This document shows positions 9,030 through 18,294 of a DNA stretch of 64,000 bases, piece after piece (the first letter of the stretch is position 1; each line of letters begins with the position of its first letter). Both the position numbers and the translations under genes were made by a program. A model generated the notes under the pieces. That model searched no databases, was not told the origin of the DNA, and saw only the letters and a program-made list of their open reading frames with translations. This DNA comes from JACMLD01 sp963705285. GTDB taxonomy: Bacteria; Bacteroidota; Bacteroidia; Chitinophagales; Chitinophagaceae. Where the stretch lies: assembly GCA_963705285.1 (NCBI GenBank), contig OY970066.1:3844001-3908000 (forward strand), written 5' to 3'.

Positions 9030-10970
9030 TTGATTAGCCAGCACACCATACAACAAATTCAAAGCCGTATTGATATTATTGATATCATTGGCGGTTTTAT
9101 TAAACTCAAGAAACGCGGTACCAATTATCTCGGCCTTTGCCCTTTTCATAATGAAAAATCGCCCTCTTTTACAGTAAGCCCCGCCAAAGAAATCTACAAA
9201 TGTTTTGGTTGCGGCCGCAGCGGTAATTCTATCAGTTTTTTAATGGAGCATGAGAAGTACAGCTATGTGGAGGCATTGCGGTGGCTGGCCAATAAGTACA
9301 ATGTAGCTATTGAAGAAACTGAAACCACTCCCGAGGTAAAGGCCAAACAACAAGTTGCCGAAAGCCTTCATATCATCAATGCCTTTGCGCAGAAATTTTT
9401 TGATGAGCAACTTTTTACTACGGAAGAAGGTTCAGACATTGCATTGAGCTATCTTAAACACCGGGGATTCAGGGAAGATATCATTAAAAAGTTTCAGCTG
9501 GGTTATTCGCCTGAAGACAGAACGGCGTTCACAAAAAAAGCGCTCGCCAGCCAGTTTAACCCTGAATACCTGATAAAAAGCGGTTTGGTAGCCATGCGCA
9601 ATGAAACGCTGCAGGACAATTACCGCGGCAGAATTATTTTTCCGGTTCATAACAACAGCGGGAAAATCATCGGTTTTGGTGCCAGAATTATTAAAAGCAA
9701 CGACAAAGCACCCAAATACATCAATACGCCGGAGAATGAACTCTATGTAAAGAGTAAGATTTTATACGGAACATATTTCGCCCGGCAGGCGATAGATAAG
9801 GCCAATGAATGTTTACTGGTAGAAGGGTATACGGATGTGGTATCGCTGCACCAGGCCGGTGTTGAAAATGTGGTAGCCAGCGGCGGAACTTCATTAACGC
9901 CCGATCAATTGCGGCTGGTAAAAAAATATACCAACAACCTTACTATAATATATGATGGCGATTCTGCCGGTGTTAAGGCCGCCCTGCGCGGGTTGGATCT
10001 TGCGTTGGAAGAAGGACTGAACGTACAGCTGGTGCTGATACCTGATAAGGAAGATCCCGACAGTTACGTAAACAAAGTGGGCCCCGTGGCTTTCAAAGAG
10101 TTTGTAGACAAAAATAAAAAGGACGTTGTTTTATTTCAGTTGGAAATTGCTTTGCAGGATGCAGGTGGAGACAGCAATAAGAAAGCAGCGGTAGTGAACC
10201 AGGTAGCAGAAACCATATCAAAAATTAATAAGGCCGAAGATTTTACCAAACAGCAGGATTATATACGCCAGTGCTCGCAATTATTAAGAATTGATGAAAC
10301 CGGCATGAACGCGCTGGTAAATAAATTTATTCGTGAGCGCATTGGTAAAGCAGAAAGCAGGCAACAGGGTGCCGACAATAATTACCAGGAATATCCTGAA
10401 CCATCCGGCACCGGAACGCAGGCAGAAGATGATTCTTTCAACCTGTTGTTTAAAGATGAAATGAATGAAAGGGCCGTGGTAAGATCGCTGGTAGAATTTG
10501 GCACACGCGAGTGGGAGGAAGGTAAAAAGGTAGCAGATTTTCTTTTTGATGAAATGATTGATGAAGAACTGTTCGATAACAAACAACTGCTGCGCATTAT
10601 TCATACCTATAAAACGTGGTACGATGAAAAGCTGGAACCTACTGCTAAAAATTTTTTATACCATGAAGATCAGCAACTCAGTACCCTGGTAGTTTCTATC
10701 ATGGATGTGCAATATGAACTAAGTGATAAATGGAAATCATCTTTCGAAATGCCCGTTCCCACCCGCGAGGAGATGTATAAAGAAGAAGTGATTTCCACCC
10801 TTAATTATTTAAAGATTCGGAAAATAAAACGGATGATAGAACAGAACCAGCAGGATCTTCAGCAGCCGCATACTACAGAAGAGCAGATTATGCTCATTCA
10901 AACACATCAGCATTTAAAACAAATGGAGAAAGAATTGTTGCAGCAAACCGGCGCTGTAATTGTGCGCTAA
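9030..10970 (+). CDS. dnaG: DNA primase
   Basis: 646 residues. DnaG synthesises the RNA primers for replication. The N-terminal zinc-binding domain shows C37, H40, C58 and C61 (CPFH and CFGC). The catalytic core contains the TOPRIM motifs EGYTDVVSL and YDGDSAGVKAA, and a helicase-binding C-terminal region follows. The start is a TTG at 9030: ATG codons just upstream run straight into stops, and MISQHTIQQI aligns with the usual N-terminus. A good promoter sits immediately upstream. It is convergent with cbpM across a 27-base gap. Confidence 0.95.
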   Translation: MISQHTIQQIQSRIDIIDIIGGFIKLKKRGTNYLGLCPFHNEKSPSFTVSPAKEIYKCFGCGRSGNSISFLMEHEKYSYVEALRWLANKYNVAIEETETTPEVKAKQQVAESLHIINAFAQKFFDEQLFTTEEGSDIALSYLKHRGFREDIIKKFQLGYSPEDRTAFTKKALASQFNPEYLIKSGLVAMRNETLQDNYRGRIIFPVHNNSGKIIGFGARIIKSNDKAPKYINTPENELYVKSKILYGTYFARQAIDKANECLLVEGYTDVVSLHQAGVENVVASGGTSLTPDQLRLVKKYTNNLTIIYDGDSAGVKAALRGLDLALEEGLNVQLVLIPDKEDPDSYVNKVGPVAFKEFVDKNKKDVVLFQLEIALQDAGGDSNKKAAVVNQVAETISKINKAEDFTKQQDYIRQCSQLLRIDETGMNALVNKFIRERIGKAESRQQGADNNYQEYPEPSGTGTQAEDDSFNLLFKDEMNERAVVRSLVEFGTREWEEGKKVADFLFDEMIDEELFDNKQLLRIIHTYKTWYDEKLEPTAKNFLYHEDQQLSTLVVSIMDVQYELSDKWKSSFEMPVPTREEMYKEEVISTLNYLKIRKIKRMIEQNQQDLQQPHTTEEQIMLIQTHQHLKQMEKELLQQTGAVIVR

Positions 10971-10997
10971 ATTAGCATGCCTATACTGCGGTCATTG

Positions 10998-11309
10998 CTA
11001 TTCAACAATTGTATTATTGTTTTGGTATAGGTTTAACCTGTTTTGCAATTCCTTGTTTACGGCCTGCAGATCTCTTAGTTTCTCCAGCAGGTGACCAATG
11101 GCCTCGATGCCTTCAAAATTGATATCGAGCTCGTAATGCAGACGGACAAATTTTTCTAGATCGTTCAGCTGGCTTTCATTAAAATAAGTTTGTTGCTCCA
11201 CCGTAGTAGTTTCTATCAACCCATACTGCTGCAGTGACTCAACGAAAGACAGTTCTATTTTGTGATGTACACAAAAGGTTTGTACGGGTATCAGTTGATT
11301 GTTTTCCAT
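10998..11309 (-). CDS. cbpM: Chaperone modulator CbpM
   Basis: 103 residues. A MerR-like helix-turn-helix-type N-terminus (VQTFCVHHKIELSFVESLQQYGLIE) is followed by a C-terminal coiled-coil helix (EKLRDLQAVNKELQNRL). CbpM binds the J domain of CbpA and inhibits it. The gene lies 7 bases downstream of cbpA on the same strand, the standard order of this pair. Confidence 0.88.
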   Translation of the reverse strand: MENNQLIPVQTFCVHHKIELSFVESLQQYGLIETTTVEQQTYFNESQLNDLEKFVRLHYELDINFEGIEAIGHLLEKLRDLQAVNKELQNRLNLYQNNNTIVE

Positions 11310-11316
11310 ACGCTGA

Positions 11317-12201
11317 TTATTTAAGTGCAGCCAGCTGGCTAAACAGTGCTTTTTGTTCGTCGGTTAAATTAACAGGCAATTTCACATTGAACACTACGTA
11401 CAGGTCGCCAAACTGTCCTTCTTTTTTATACAATGGAAATCCTTTCCCTTTTACCCTCACCTGCGTGCCATTTTGTGTGCCTGCGTTTATTTTAAGTTTT
11501 ATTTTACCAGACAGTGTATCAATGGTGCTTTCTCCGCCCAATACCGCCGCATATAAATCAATATCAGTATTCATATACAGGTCGTTGCCGGATCTTTTCA
11601 TAGTAGGTTCGTTGTTGATAATAAAAGTGATATACAGATCGCCGGCGGGGCCGCCATTGCTGCCGGGTGCCCCATATCCCTTTAGTTTTATTACCTGCCC
11701 GTTTTCAACGCCGGCCGGAATGGTGATGCGAACATTTTTGCCGTTTACAGTAAGTGTTTGCTGGTGGGTGGTAAAGGCATCGCGCAGCGATAACCTCAAT
11801 TCTGCATTGTAATCCTGGCCTTTAAATTTTGTCTGCCTGCTGCGGCCGCCCTGTTCGCCAAACATGGATGAAAAAAACGAAGAAAAATCATCATCGCCCC
11901 CAAAATCTCCCCCGCTATCTGTATAGGAACGGTAATTACCGCCGGACTGCTGGCGGGCATTTTCAAATTGTTCTGCCTGTTGCCAGTCTTTGCCGTACTG
12001 GTCGTATTTTTTTCTTTTATCCGGGTCGCTCAACACCTCATTGGCTTCGTTTATCTGCTGAAATTTTTTATGCGCCTCTTTATCGTTGGGGTTTAAATCA
12101 GGATGGTGTTTGCGGGCAAGTTTACGGTACGCTTTTTTAATGGTTTCGGCGTCTGCAGTCTTATCAATACCCAATACCTGGTAATAATCTATAAATGCCA
12201 T
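11317..12201 (-). CDS. cbpA: DnaJ-family co-chaperone CbpA
   Basis: 294 residues. The N-terminal J domain carries the HPD motif (RKHHPDLNP) at about residue 34. A Gly/Phe/Ser-rich linker with SGGDFGGDDDFSSFFSSMFG follows, then the two-subdomain DnaJ C-terminal substrate-binding region. There is no CXXCXGXG zinc finger, which makes it class B. It stimulates DnaK ATPase and is regulated by the adjacent CbpM. A TACTTTTG -7 box lies only 4 bases upstream of the ATG, so the mRNA may be nearly leaderless. Confidence 0.93.
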   Translation of the reverse strand: MAFIDYYQVLGIDKTADAETIKKAYRKLARKHHPDLNPNDKEAHKKFQQINEANEVLSDPDKRKKYDQYGKDWQQAEQFENARQQSGGNYRSYTDSGGDFGGDDDFSSFFSSMFGEQGGRSRQTKFKGQDYNAELRLSLRDAFTTHQQTLTVNGKNVRITIPAGVENGQVIKLKGYGAPGSNGGPAGDLYITFIINNEPTMKRSGNDLYMNTDIDLYAAVLGGESTIDTLSGKIKLKINAGTQNGTQVRVKGKGFPLYKKEGQFGDLYVVFNVKLPVNLTDEQKALFSQLAALK

Positions 12202-12205
12202 AATG

Positions 12206-12213
12206 CAAAAGTA
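12206..12213 (-). promoter_or_regulatory. -7 box of cbpA-cbpM
   Basis: On the minus strand TACTTTTG matches TAnnTTTG. It ends 4 bases before the cbpA ATG, which implies a very short or absent 5' leader. No clear -33 TTG is seen because the upstream sequence is heptamer repeat. Confidence 0.5.
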
Positions 12214-12283
12214 GGAATTAGGAATTAGGAATTTGTAATTAGGGCTTGGGAATAGCTCAAAGCTAATAGCTAAAAGCTTAAAA
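12214..12283. repeat. Heptamer array between the thioesterase gene and cbpA
   Basis: Ten contiguous 7-base units in one phase: GGAATTA twice, GGAATTT, GTAATTA, GGGCTTG, GGAATAG, then CTCAAAG, CTAATAG, CTAAAAG, CTTAAAA. The last unit overlaps the thioesterase stop codon (12278-12280, minus strand). The heptamer type changes midway without losing phase. Confidence 0.85.
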
Positions 12284-12685
12284 GAATGGCGCCAGCTTAT
12301 CGTGCAACTCTTTGGGCATTGTGGTTTTTTCTTTGGTGGTGGAATTGATGAAATACAGCACTACTTTTCCAACGGTGAGCAGGCTGCCTGCTTCATTAAA
12401 AACTTCATGGTCAAATTCTATACGGTGCCCCGTGGGCAATTGCTTTAGTATAACCTTAATGGTAAGCAAATCGTCATAATGGGCGGGGCGCAGGTATTTG
12501 CAATGCAATTCGGTAATGGGCATATATGTACCCAGTGTTTCCATATGCTTATAGGTAAACCCTAGTTTGCGGATGGCTTCTGCGCGGGCTACTTCAAAAT
12601 ACTGGGCATAATTGCCATGGTAGACCACATCCATCTGATCGGTTTCTGCATACCTTACTCTTACCTGGGTGGCTGACTCAAACAT
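12278..12685 (-). CDS. Acyl-CoA thioesterase, YbgC/4HBT hotdog family
   Basis: 135 residues. The hotdog-fold signature RYAETDQMDVVYHGNYAQYFEVAR lies near the N-terminus, with the Asp and His-Gly-Asn-Tyr of the 4-hydroxybenzoyl-CoA thioesterase class; the segment HCKYLRPAHYDD and later strands also fit. It should hydrolyse an acyl-CoA thioester in the cytoplasm; the natural substrate cannot be read from sequence. In many bacteria YbgC is tied to the Tol-Pal cluster, but no tol genes are near. The stop codon is within a heptamer array. Confidence 0.87.
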   Translation of the reverse strand: MFESATQVRVRYAETDQMDVVYHGNYAQYFEVARAEAIRKLGFTYKHMETLGTYMPITELHCKYLRPAHYDDLLTIKVILKQLPTGHRIEFDHEVFNEAGSLLTVGKVVLYFINSTTKEKTTMPKELHDKLAPFF

Positions 12686-12851
12686 AATTTTATTGATTTA
12701 TCCAGCTGTTAGTTTGGTTAAATGTAGCAACGCACCTGACAAAAACTTCACGGAAGTCAAGGTTCTGTCAACCATAATTGTGAGTCGATGAACGCGATAT
12801 CCTGGCTTCCGACTAAATAGCTCTACTGATTTTATGTTTTACGATACAAAA

Positions 12852-13259
12852 TTATTTGTTAATTAATCCATCAGCACTGGCTCGCCCGGGGCCGCATAAA
12901 AATATAGCAAGAAAGGAGGCCAGCAGCAGTGCAACGTGTTCATCTTTACCAAAAATATTCCAGTGGTTTACTTTTACCAATACCACACTCATGGCAACGA
13001 CAAGCGGTATGGCAGCCAGCCTGGTAAATAAACCTAATACTATCAGCACGCCGCAAAAAAACTCGGCAAAGATCACCAGCGATAGTGAGAGTGGGCTTCC
13101 GATGCCCATAAAGTTCATAAAGCTGTTTTTCTTCTCTGCAAAATGGATCAGCTTTGCATAGCCATATGGTATAACAATTATGCCTGCACACAAACGAAGA
13201 ACAAGCATTGCCAGATCAAAAGCCCAGTCGCGGTACGAAACAGAAAGTAATTTCTTCAT
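12852..13259 (-). CDS. DoxX family membrane protein
   Basis: 135 residues with four predicted membrane helices (DLAMLVLRLCAGIIVIPYG, LSLVIFAEFFCGVLIVLGL, LAAIPLVVAMSVVLV, VALLLASFLAIFLCG). The RLCAGIIVIPYGYAKL and ALLLASFLAIFLCGPGRASAD segments are typical of DoxX-like proteins. These small inner-membrane proteins are linked to redox homeostasis in some species, but the family has no uniform function. It is monocistronic and divergent from the TPR gene. Confidence 0.85.
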   Translation of the reverse strand: MKKLLSVSYRDWAFDLAMLVLRLCAGIIVIPYGYAKLIHFAEKKNSFMNFMGIGSPLSLSLVIFAEFFCGVLIVLGLFTRLAAIPLVVAMSVVLVKVNHWNIFGKDEHVALLLASFLAIFLCGPGRASADGLINK

Positions 13260-13417
13260 CTTCTAATTATGATTTTTTCAAAATTAAGCGGATGCATGGA
13301 ATTAGAATGAAATGTTAATCCTTGTACTTATCCACAGGTGTTTGGAACGATGTTTGGTTAAAGTAAAAATAATTAGAAACTTTAGAGCGTTGTAATCCCT
13401 GCAACTAATCCATCACA

Positions 13418-16400
13418 ATGAAGAAATTTCTTAGTACCGTATTAGTTAGTGGCGCTTTTTTCATGGCAACTGCACAGCAAACCCGCTTTATTGCAGACCC
13501 GCAAACAACACTGAAAGAGGCCAAAGAGTATTTTCAGAATGGCTCCTACAGCCTTGCTTATCCCTTGTTTAAAGATTTGAATCTATATCTGCGCGAAGCA
13601 GACCGCAGTGATAAGGCCATCAGTTACCAGGAAATAAAATATTATACTATTGTCTGCGCGCTAAAACAGAATGAAACTGCCGCCACGGGACTGGCAAAAG
13701 ATTTTATTGAAGTTGAAGACAATGTGGCCCGCGTGCAAATGATGAACTTCCACCTGGCAGAGTTTTATTTCCGGAAAAAAGATTTTGATCAGGCAGTGGC
13801 CAATTATGAAAAAACAAGCATCGATCACCTGAGCAACCGGGAGATTGCGGATATGAAATTTCATGAGGGGTATGCCTATTTCAATCTCAAGCGTTTTGAT
13901 AAAGCAATGCCCTTGCTGGATGAAATCAGGAAAAACCCTAAAGACCCCAATTATACCGATGCCAATTATTACTACGGTTTTATAGCTTTTAACAATGGCA
14001 AATTTCGCGATGCCCAGGAATCATTTAAAGTAACGGAGACTGATAGCCGGTATGAAAAAGTGGTGCCGTTTTATATCGCCACCATTATGTACAATACCGG
14101 GCAAAAAGATAAAGCCCTTGAATATGCAGAATCAAGGCTGAAAAAGGGTGGACAGGTATATGATACCCAGTTACGCCAGTTGATTGGTCATGCATATTTT
14201 GAAAAAGGTGATTACACAAAGGCCCAGCCTTACCTGGAGCATTATGCAGGCGCATCGCAAAAACTGAGAAGAGAAGACACTTACGAGCTGGCCTATACCT
14301 ACTACCAAACCGCCAACTATACCAAAGCCATCGAAGGCTTTAAACAGCTCTCTGGTAAAGAAGATTCACTGGCGCAGAATGCTATGTACCTGCTGGGCGA
14401 TGCGTACCTGAAAACAAACCAGAAAGCCAACGCAAGAAATGCATTTTCGTTTTGCGCGGCCAATAGCAGCAATGCCAGCCAGCGCGAAATATCCAAATAC
14501 AACTATGCAAAACTGTCTTATGAATTGGGGTACCAGGATGTAGCGTTGACTGAACTCAGAAAATTCCTGGCAGATTATCCCAACTCCACGTACAATACAG
14601 AAGCAAAAGAATTACTGGTAAGCGTACTGGCCAACAGTAACAGTTATAAGGATGCTCTTGCATTGGTGGAAGGATTGCAAAAACCATCAGACAATGTAAA
14701 AAGACAATACGCTAAAATATTGTATGGCCGTGCAACAGAACTGGTAAACGATGGGTTACTGGTAGGTGCCAATGAACTATTGGATAAAGCACTGAAAGAA
14801 CCCAACAACCAGGACGTATTGCCATATATCAACTTTTGGAAGGGCGAAATATCTTACCGGCTCAACAAAATTGACGATGCCATTCGTTACTATTTCGAAT
14901 ATCTTAAATCAGGGGTTGTAAACGGCGAAGTAAACCCTATTAATGCCAAATACAACCTTGGCTATGCTTTTTTGAAACGGGAGAATTACAAACAAGCCCT
15001 TACTTATTTTGAACAGGTGGCAGGTACCCCAAGAATAAATTCATCTCAGATAGAGCAGGACGCTTATGTGCGCAGTGCCGACTGCTACTACATGAACCGC
15101 GATTTTACCCGTGCGCTGGCCATGTACGATAAGGTGTTAAGTTTTTCATGGGCATCTAGCGACTACGCGCTTTTTCAGAAATCGATGGTGGCTGGTGTAA
15201 AAAGTGGTTCTGAGAAAATTAAATTGCTTTCAACCATTGAAAGGGTTTATCCCACTTCCGGTTTGGTGCCCGATGCCAATCTTGAAATAGCCACCACCTA
15301 TTTGTCTGACGAAAAATTCCGGGAGTCTATTCCTTACCTCAAAAAAGTAACTGGCACCTCTGGTAATGAAGCATTAAAACCGCGTGCTTTTCTGCGTTTG
15401 GGAGTGGCTTATTATAATCTCAACAACAACAAGGAAGCGCTTAGCCAGTACAATACTTTGCTAAAGCAATATCCTAATTCGCCCGAGGCAGAAGAAGCGT
15501 TAGACAATGCCAAGGTGATCTATATAGAAGATGGAAAGAGCAATGAATACGTGAGCTTTGCACGGGGCCTCGGCGTTGATATTTCTGCGTCGCAGGAAGA
15601 CTCGCTGGCATATGCCGAAGCAGAGGTCCAGTTTAACAACGGCAGTTTCAGCAATGCGCTTACGCGTTTTGAAAGCTACCTGGCTAAATTTCCGGAAGGT
15701 AAAAACGCCATTGAAGCGTGGTATTATAAAAGCGAGATATATTATAACCAGAAGAATTGGCAAAAGGCGGCAGAGGGGTATGAGGCAGTGGCCGACAGAG
15801 CACCCAATAAATTTGGCGAAAAATCTTTGTTGCTGGCTGCCCGTTTAAATTTCTTTGATCTTAAAAATTATGAAAAGGCCGAGAAATATTTTTCGCGGCT
15901 CAAAGAATTTGCATCCAGCCAGGAAAATAAACTGGAAGCCATGCGAGGCTTACTGCGCAGCCAGTATGAACTAAAGAAATGGACGGAAGCTACCGAGAAT
16001 TCAAAAGATCTCTTAAACCAGAAAGGCGGCAGCACAGATGATAAGGTGTTGGCCAATATGGTGCTGGCAAAAAGTGCACAGGCCGCCAATCAGTGTGACC
16101 TGGCTATATCATATTTCCGCACTGCTGCCGGGCTTAATAAATCAGCGTACGGTGCAGAAGCCCGTTATGAAATTGCCAATTGCCAGTTTGAACAAAATAA
16201 ATTGAAAGACGCAGAGAAATCTGCTTTTGAAGTAATCAATAAATCTGGTTCTTATGCAGACTGGGTAACCAAAGCATACCTGCTGCTGGGCGATATCTAC
16301 TTTAAACAGAAAGATTACTTTAATGCAAAGGCAACATTTCAGAGTATTGTAGACAATGCCACAGTTCCTGAACTAAAGGAAACAGCACAACGCAAACTCA

Positions 16401-16450
16401 CACAGGTTACAGAAGAAGAAAAATCGGGCAGTAAAATCAGCGGGCAATAA
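13418..16450 (+). CDS. Giant periplasmic TPR protein
   Basis: 1010 residues. A signal peptide (MKKFLSTVLVSGAFFMATAQQ) is followed by many tetratricopeptide repeats to the C-terminus, with repeated patterns such as AYFNLKRFDKAMPLLDEI, AYYNLNNNKEALSQYNTLL and ASLYFKQKDYFNAK-like units. It has no enzymatic domain. The gene lies 47 bases upstream of an outer-membrane barrel gene on the same strand, so the two probably form an operon, and the TPR protein may be a periplasmic scaffold or partner of the barrel. TPR/barrel pairs occur across Bacteroidota; I cannot name a function with confidence. Confidence 0.85.
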   Translation: MKKFLSTVLVSGAFFMATAQQTRFIADPQTTLKEAKEYFQNGSYSLAYPLFKDLNLYLREADRSDKAISYQEIKYYTIVCALKQNETAATGLAKDFIEVEDNVARVQMMNFHLAEFYFRKKDFDQAVANYEKTSIDHLSNREIADMKFHEGYAYFNLKRFDKAMPLLDEIRKNPKDPNYTDANYYYGFIAFNNGKFRDAQESFKVTETDSRYEKVVPFYIATIMYNTGQKDKALEYAESRLKKGGQVYDTQLRQLIGHAYFEKGDYTKAQPYLEHYAGASQKLRREDTYELAYTYYQTANYTKAIEGFKQLSGKEDSLAQNAMYLLGDAYLKTNQKANARNAFSFCAANSSNASQREISKYNYAKLSYELGYQDVALTELRKFLADYPNSTYNTEAKELLVSVLANSNSYKDALALVEGLQKPSDNVKRQYAKILYGRATELVNDGLLVGANELLDKALKEPNNQDVLPYINFWKGEISYRLNKIDDAIRYYFEYLKSGVVNGEVNPINAKYNLGYAFLKRENYKQALTYFEQVAGTPRINSSQIEQDAYVRSADCYYMNRDFTRALAMYDKVLSFSWASSDYALFQKSMVAGVKSGSEKIKLLSTIERVYPTSGLVPDANLEIATTYLSDEKFRESIPYLKKVTGTSGNEALKPRAFLRLGVAYYNLNNNKEALSQYNTLLKQYPNSPEAEEALDNAKVIYIEDGKSNEYVSFARGLGVDISASQEDSLAYAEAEVQFNNGSFSNALTRFESYLAKFPEGKNAIEAWYYKSEIYYNQKNWQKAAEGYEAVADRAPNKFGEKSLLLAARLNFFDLKNYEKAEKYFSRLKEFASSQENKLEAMRGLLRSQYELKKWTEATENSKDLLNQKGGSTDDKVLANMVLAKSAQAANQCDLAISYFRTAAGLNKSAYGAEARYEIANCQFEQNKLKDAEKSAFEVINKSGSYADWVTKAYLLLGDIYFKQKDYFNAKATFQSIVDNATVPELKETAQRKLTQVTEEEKSGSKISGQ

Positions 16451-16497
16451 CGCTGGTCATTTTAAAAGTAATGCACTACCTAAATCAGCTTTGTACA

Positions 16498-18159
16498 ATG
16501 AACATTAGGCAATATAAAAAAACAGTCTTTCTTTTCTCGCTGGGGTTGAGCGCGGCAGCCATTGGGTTTTCTCAGGATACTACCGGTAAAAAAAGAACCA
16601 TCGATATTACCTCGTCTTTTAAACCCGTGTTGCGCGAAGCGGTTAAGATCAACTTTAATGCGGCGGCCCCGGTAATTGATACATCCAAACCTAAACTTAC
16701 CTATACAATTCCCCAGCAGAATCTTTTGCTGGGCTACCTGCCTGCACCATTAAAACCGGTGGCCTTACAAATTGATACAGCATCTGGCTGGAAGTACAGC
16801 AATTATATAAAAGTCGGCGTGGGCAATATTCATATACCTTATGCCCAGGCCGGGTTTAGTTTTGGAGATGGCAAACAGTCTTTCTTCAATGTATTTGCAA
16901 AAGGCTATACCTCTAAAGGCAAACAAGATTTTCAAAAGAATAATTACACAGCCGTATCCGCTGCGGGCACTGTTAGAACCGCTTCCAATCTGGAATGGAA
17001 TGGCAATATCGGCTTTAAAAGCGAAGACTATTTTTTATACGGCTTTCAGCCGCAAACCCTGCCGTTTACAAAAGACTTTCTGCGTCAGCGTTTTCAGACA
17101 TACGGCGCCAAGCTGAGCTTGCGCAATATGGAACCTACTGAATATGGCCTTACCTATAACCCCAATGTAAAGATTGATGTATTCAGTGGTAATAACTTTA
17201 AAGGCAAGGCCACCGAAACCAATACGGTGCTGAACCTTCCGCTCACCAAAACCTTTGACGACTTTGCGTTCAACCTCGGTTTTACCGCAGATTTGACCAA
17301 TTATAAAGATGTCTCTAAAAAAACAATACAGAATAACCTGTTTTATGTCTCGCCCACCGTACAGTATAAAAACGATAATTTTTATTTGACGGCAGGTGTA
17401 AGTCCCTCTTGGGATAATAAGCGTTTTCATTTGTTGCCCAATATCATGGCCGACATTGTAACCAACGATAAAAGCTTCACGTTTCAGGCAGGCTGGATTG
17501 GTTATTATGAAAAAGGGTCTTACCAACGGTACGCTGGTATTAACCCCTGGCTGGCGCAACCCACGCAATTGTTAAACACCAGAACGCAGGAACTGTATGC
17601 CGGTATTAAGGGTTCATTGCTTGATCACATCAGCTACAGTGCCAAAGTGGGCGGTGTTCAATACCGCGATATGCCGTTGTTTGTGAATGACAGTACCGAT
17701 GGAAAAACTTTCGACATCATCAATTCACCGTCTGTACAAGCCTTTAAAATGCATGGAGAAATTGGCTGGACGCAGGGTGAAGATTTGAGCTGGAACAATA
17801 CTATAACGCTCACCAATTACACCAAGGTAGAAATGGCCGATAAGGCATGGGGTCTTGTGCCGCTTGAAATAACCAGTTCATTGCGCTGGCAGTTATTTAA
17901 AGACTTTTTTCTGAAAGGAGATTTATACGGATACCGCGGCGCACCTTACCGCAGCAAAGTGGGCCCTATCTTCAAAGATTTTAATGGGCAAAGTGGTGTA
18001 GATGTAAGTGCGGGGGTAGAATTTAAGATCACCAAAGCGCTCAACCTGTGGTTGCAAATGAATAATATCTTCAACAATAAATACGAGCGCTGGCATCAAT
18101 ACCCCGTATACGGATTCAATATACTGGGCGGTATTGTGTTTAACTTCGATACCAAATAG
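16498..18159 (+). CDS. Outer-membrane beta-barrel protein (TonB-receptor-like, no plug)
   Basis: 553 residues from MNIRQYKKT, which gives a clean signal peptide ending GFSQ; the frame is also open to an ATG at 16471. The mature protein starts with a short region (RTIDITSSFKPVLREAVKI) and then alternating amphipathic strands with many aromatic ends, closing with NLWLQMNNIFNNKYERW and a C-terminal strand as in TonB-dependent receptors. The plug domain and carboxypeptidase-like domain are missing, so it is probably not an active TonB transporter. It is paired with the upstream TPR protein. The stop codon is followed at once by a heptamer array. Confidence 0.8.
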   Translation: MNIRQYKKTVFLFSLGLSAAAIGFSQDTTGKKRTIDITSSFKPVLREAVKINFNAAAPVIDTSKPKLTYTIPQQNLLLGYLPAPLKPVALQIDTASGWKYSNYIKVGVGNIHIPYAQAGFSFGDGKQSFFNVFAKGYTSKGKQDFQKNNYTAVSAAGTVRTASNLEWNGNIGFKSEDYFLYGFQPQTLPFTKDFLRQRFQTYGAKLSLRNMEPTEYGLTYNPNVKIDVFSGNNFKGKATETNTVLNLPLTKTFDDFAFNLGFTADLTNYKDVSKKTIQNNLFYVSPTVQYKNDNFYLTAGVSPSWDNKRFHLLPNIMADIVTNDKSFTFQAGWIGYYEKGSYQRYAGINPWLAQPTQLLNTRTQELYAGIKGSLLDHISYSAKVGGVQYRDMPLFVNDSTDGKTFDIINSPSVQAFKMHGEIGWTQGEDLSWNNTITLTNYTKVEMADKAWGLVPLEITSSLRWQLFKDFFLKGDLYGYRGAPYRSKVGPIFKDFNGQSGVDVSAGVEFKITKALNLWLQMNNIFNNKYERWHQYPVYGFNILGGIVFNFDTK

Positions 18160-18190
18160 CGCTAGTGGCGAGTGGCCAGGCGCCAGTGGG
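18154..18190 (+). repeat. Heptamer array after the barrel gene
   Basis: Units AAATAGC (containing the TAG stop), GCTAGTG, GCGAGTG, GCCAGGC, GCCAGTG. Faced by an inverted array of the same family at 18242-18269. Confidence 0.8.
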
Positions 18191-18241
18191 CCTTTGTTTC
18201 GATACCGGTGTTCAAATTACTGATATAACATGTCGTATATG

Positions 18242-18269
18242 CCCACTCGCCCCTTGCTCCTTCCCACTA
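18242..18269 (-). repeat. Inverted heptamer array before the SpoU methyltransferase gene
   Basis: Units CCCACTC, GCCCCTT, GCTCCTT, CCCACTA, complementary in type to the GnnAGTG units at 18161-18188. The two arrays could pair as a hairpin of about 115 bases. Confidence 0.75.
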
Positions 18270-18281
18270 TACATTAACATG

Positions 18282-18289
18282 TATCTTTG
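18282..18289 (+). promoter_or_regulatory. -7 box of the SpoU methyltransferase gene
   Basis: TATCTTTG matches TAnnTTTG and lies 5 bases before the ATG at 18295, again implying a very short leader. Confidence 0.45.
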
Positions 18290-18294
18290 CTGTT

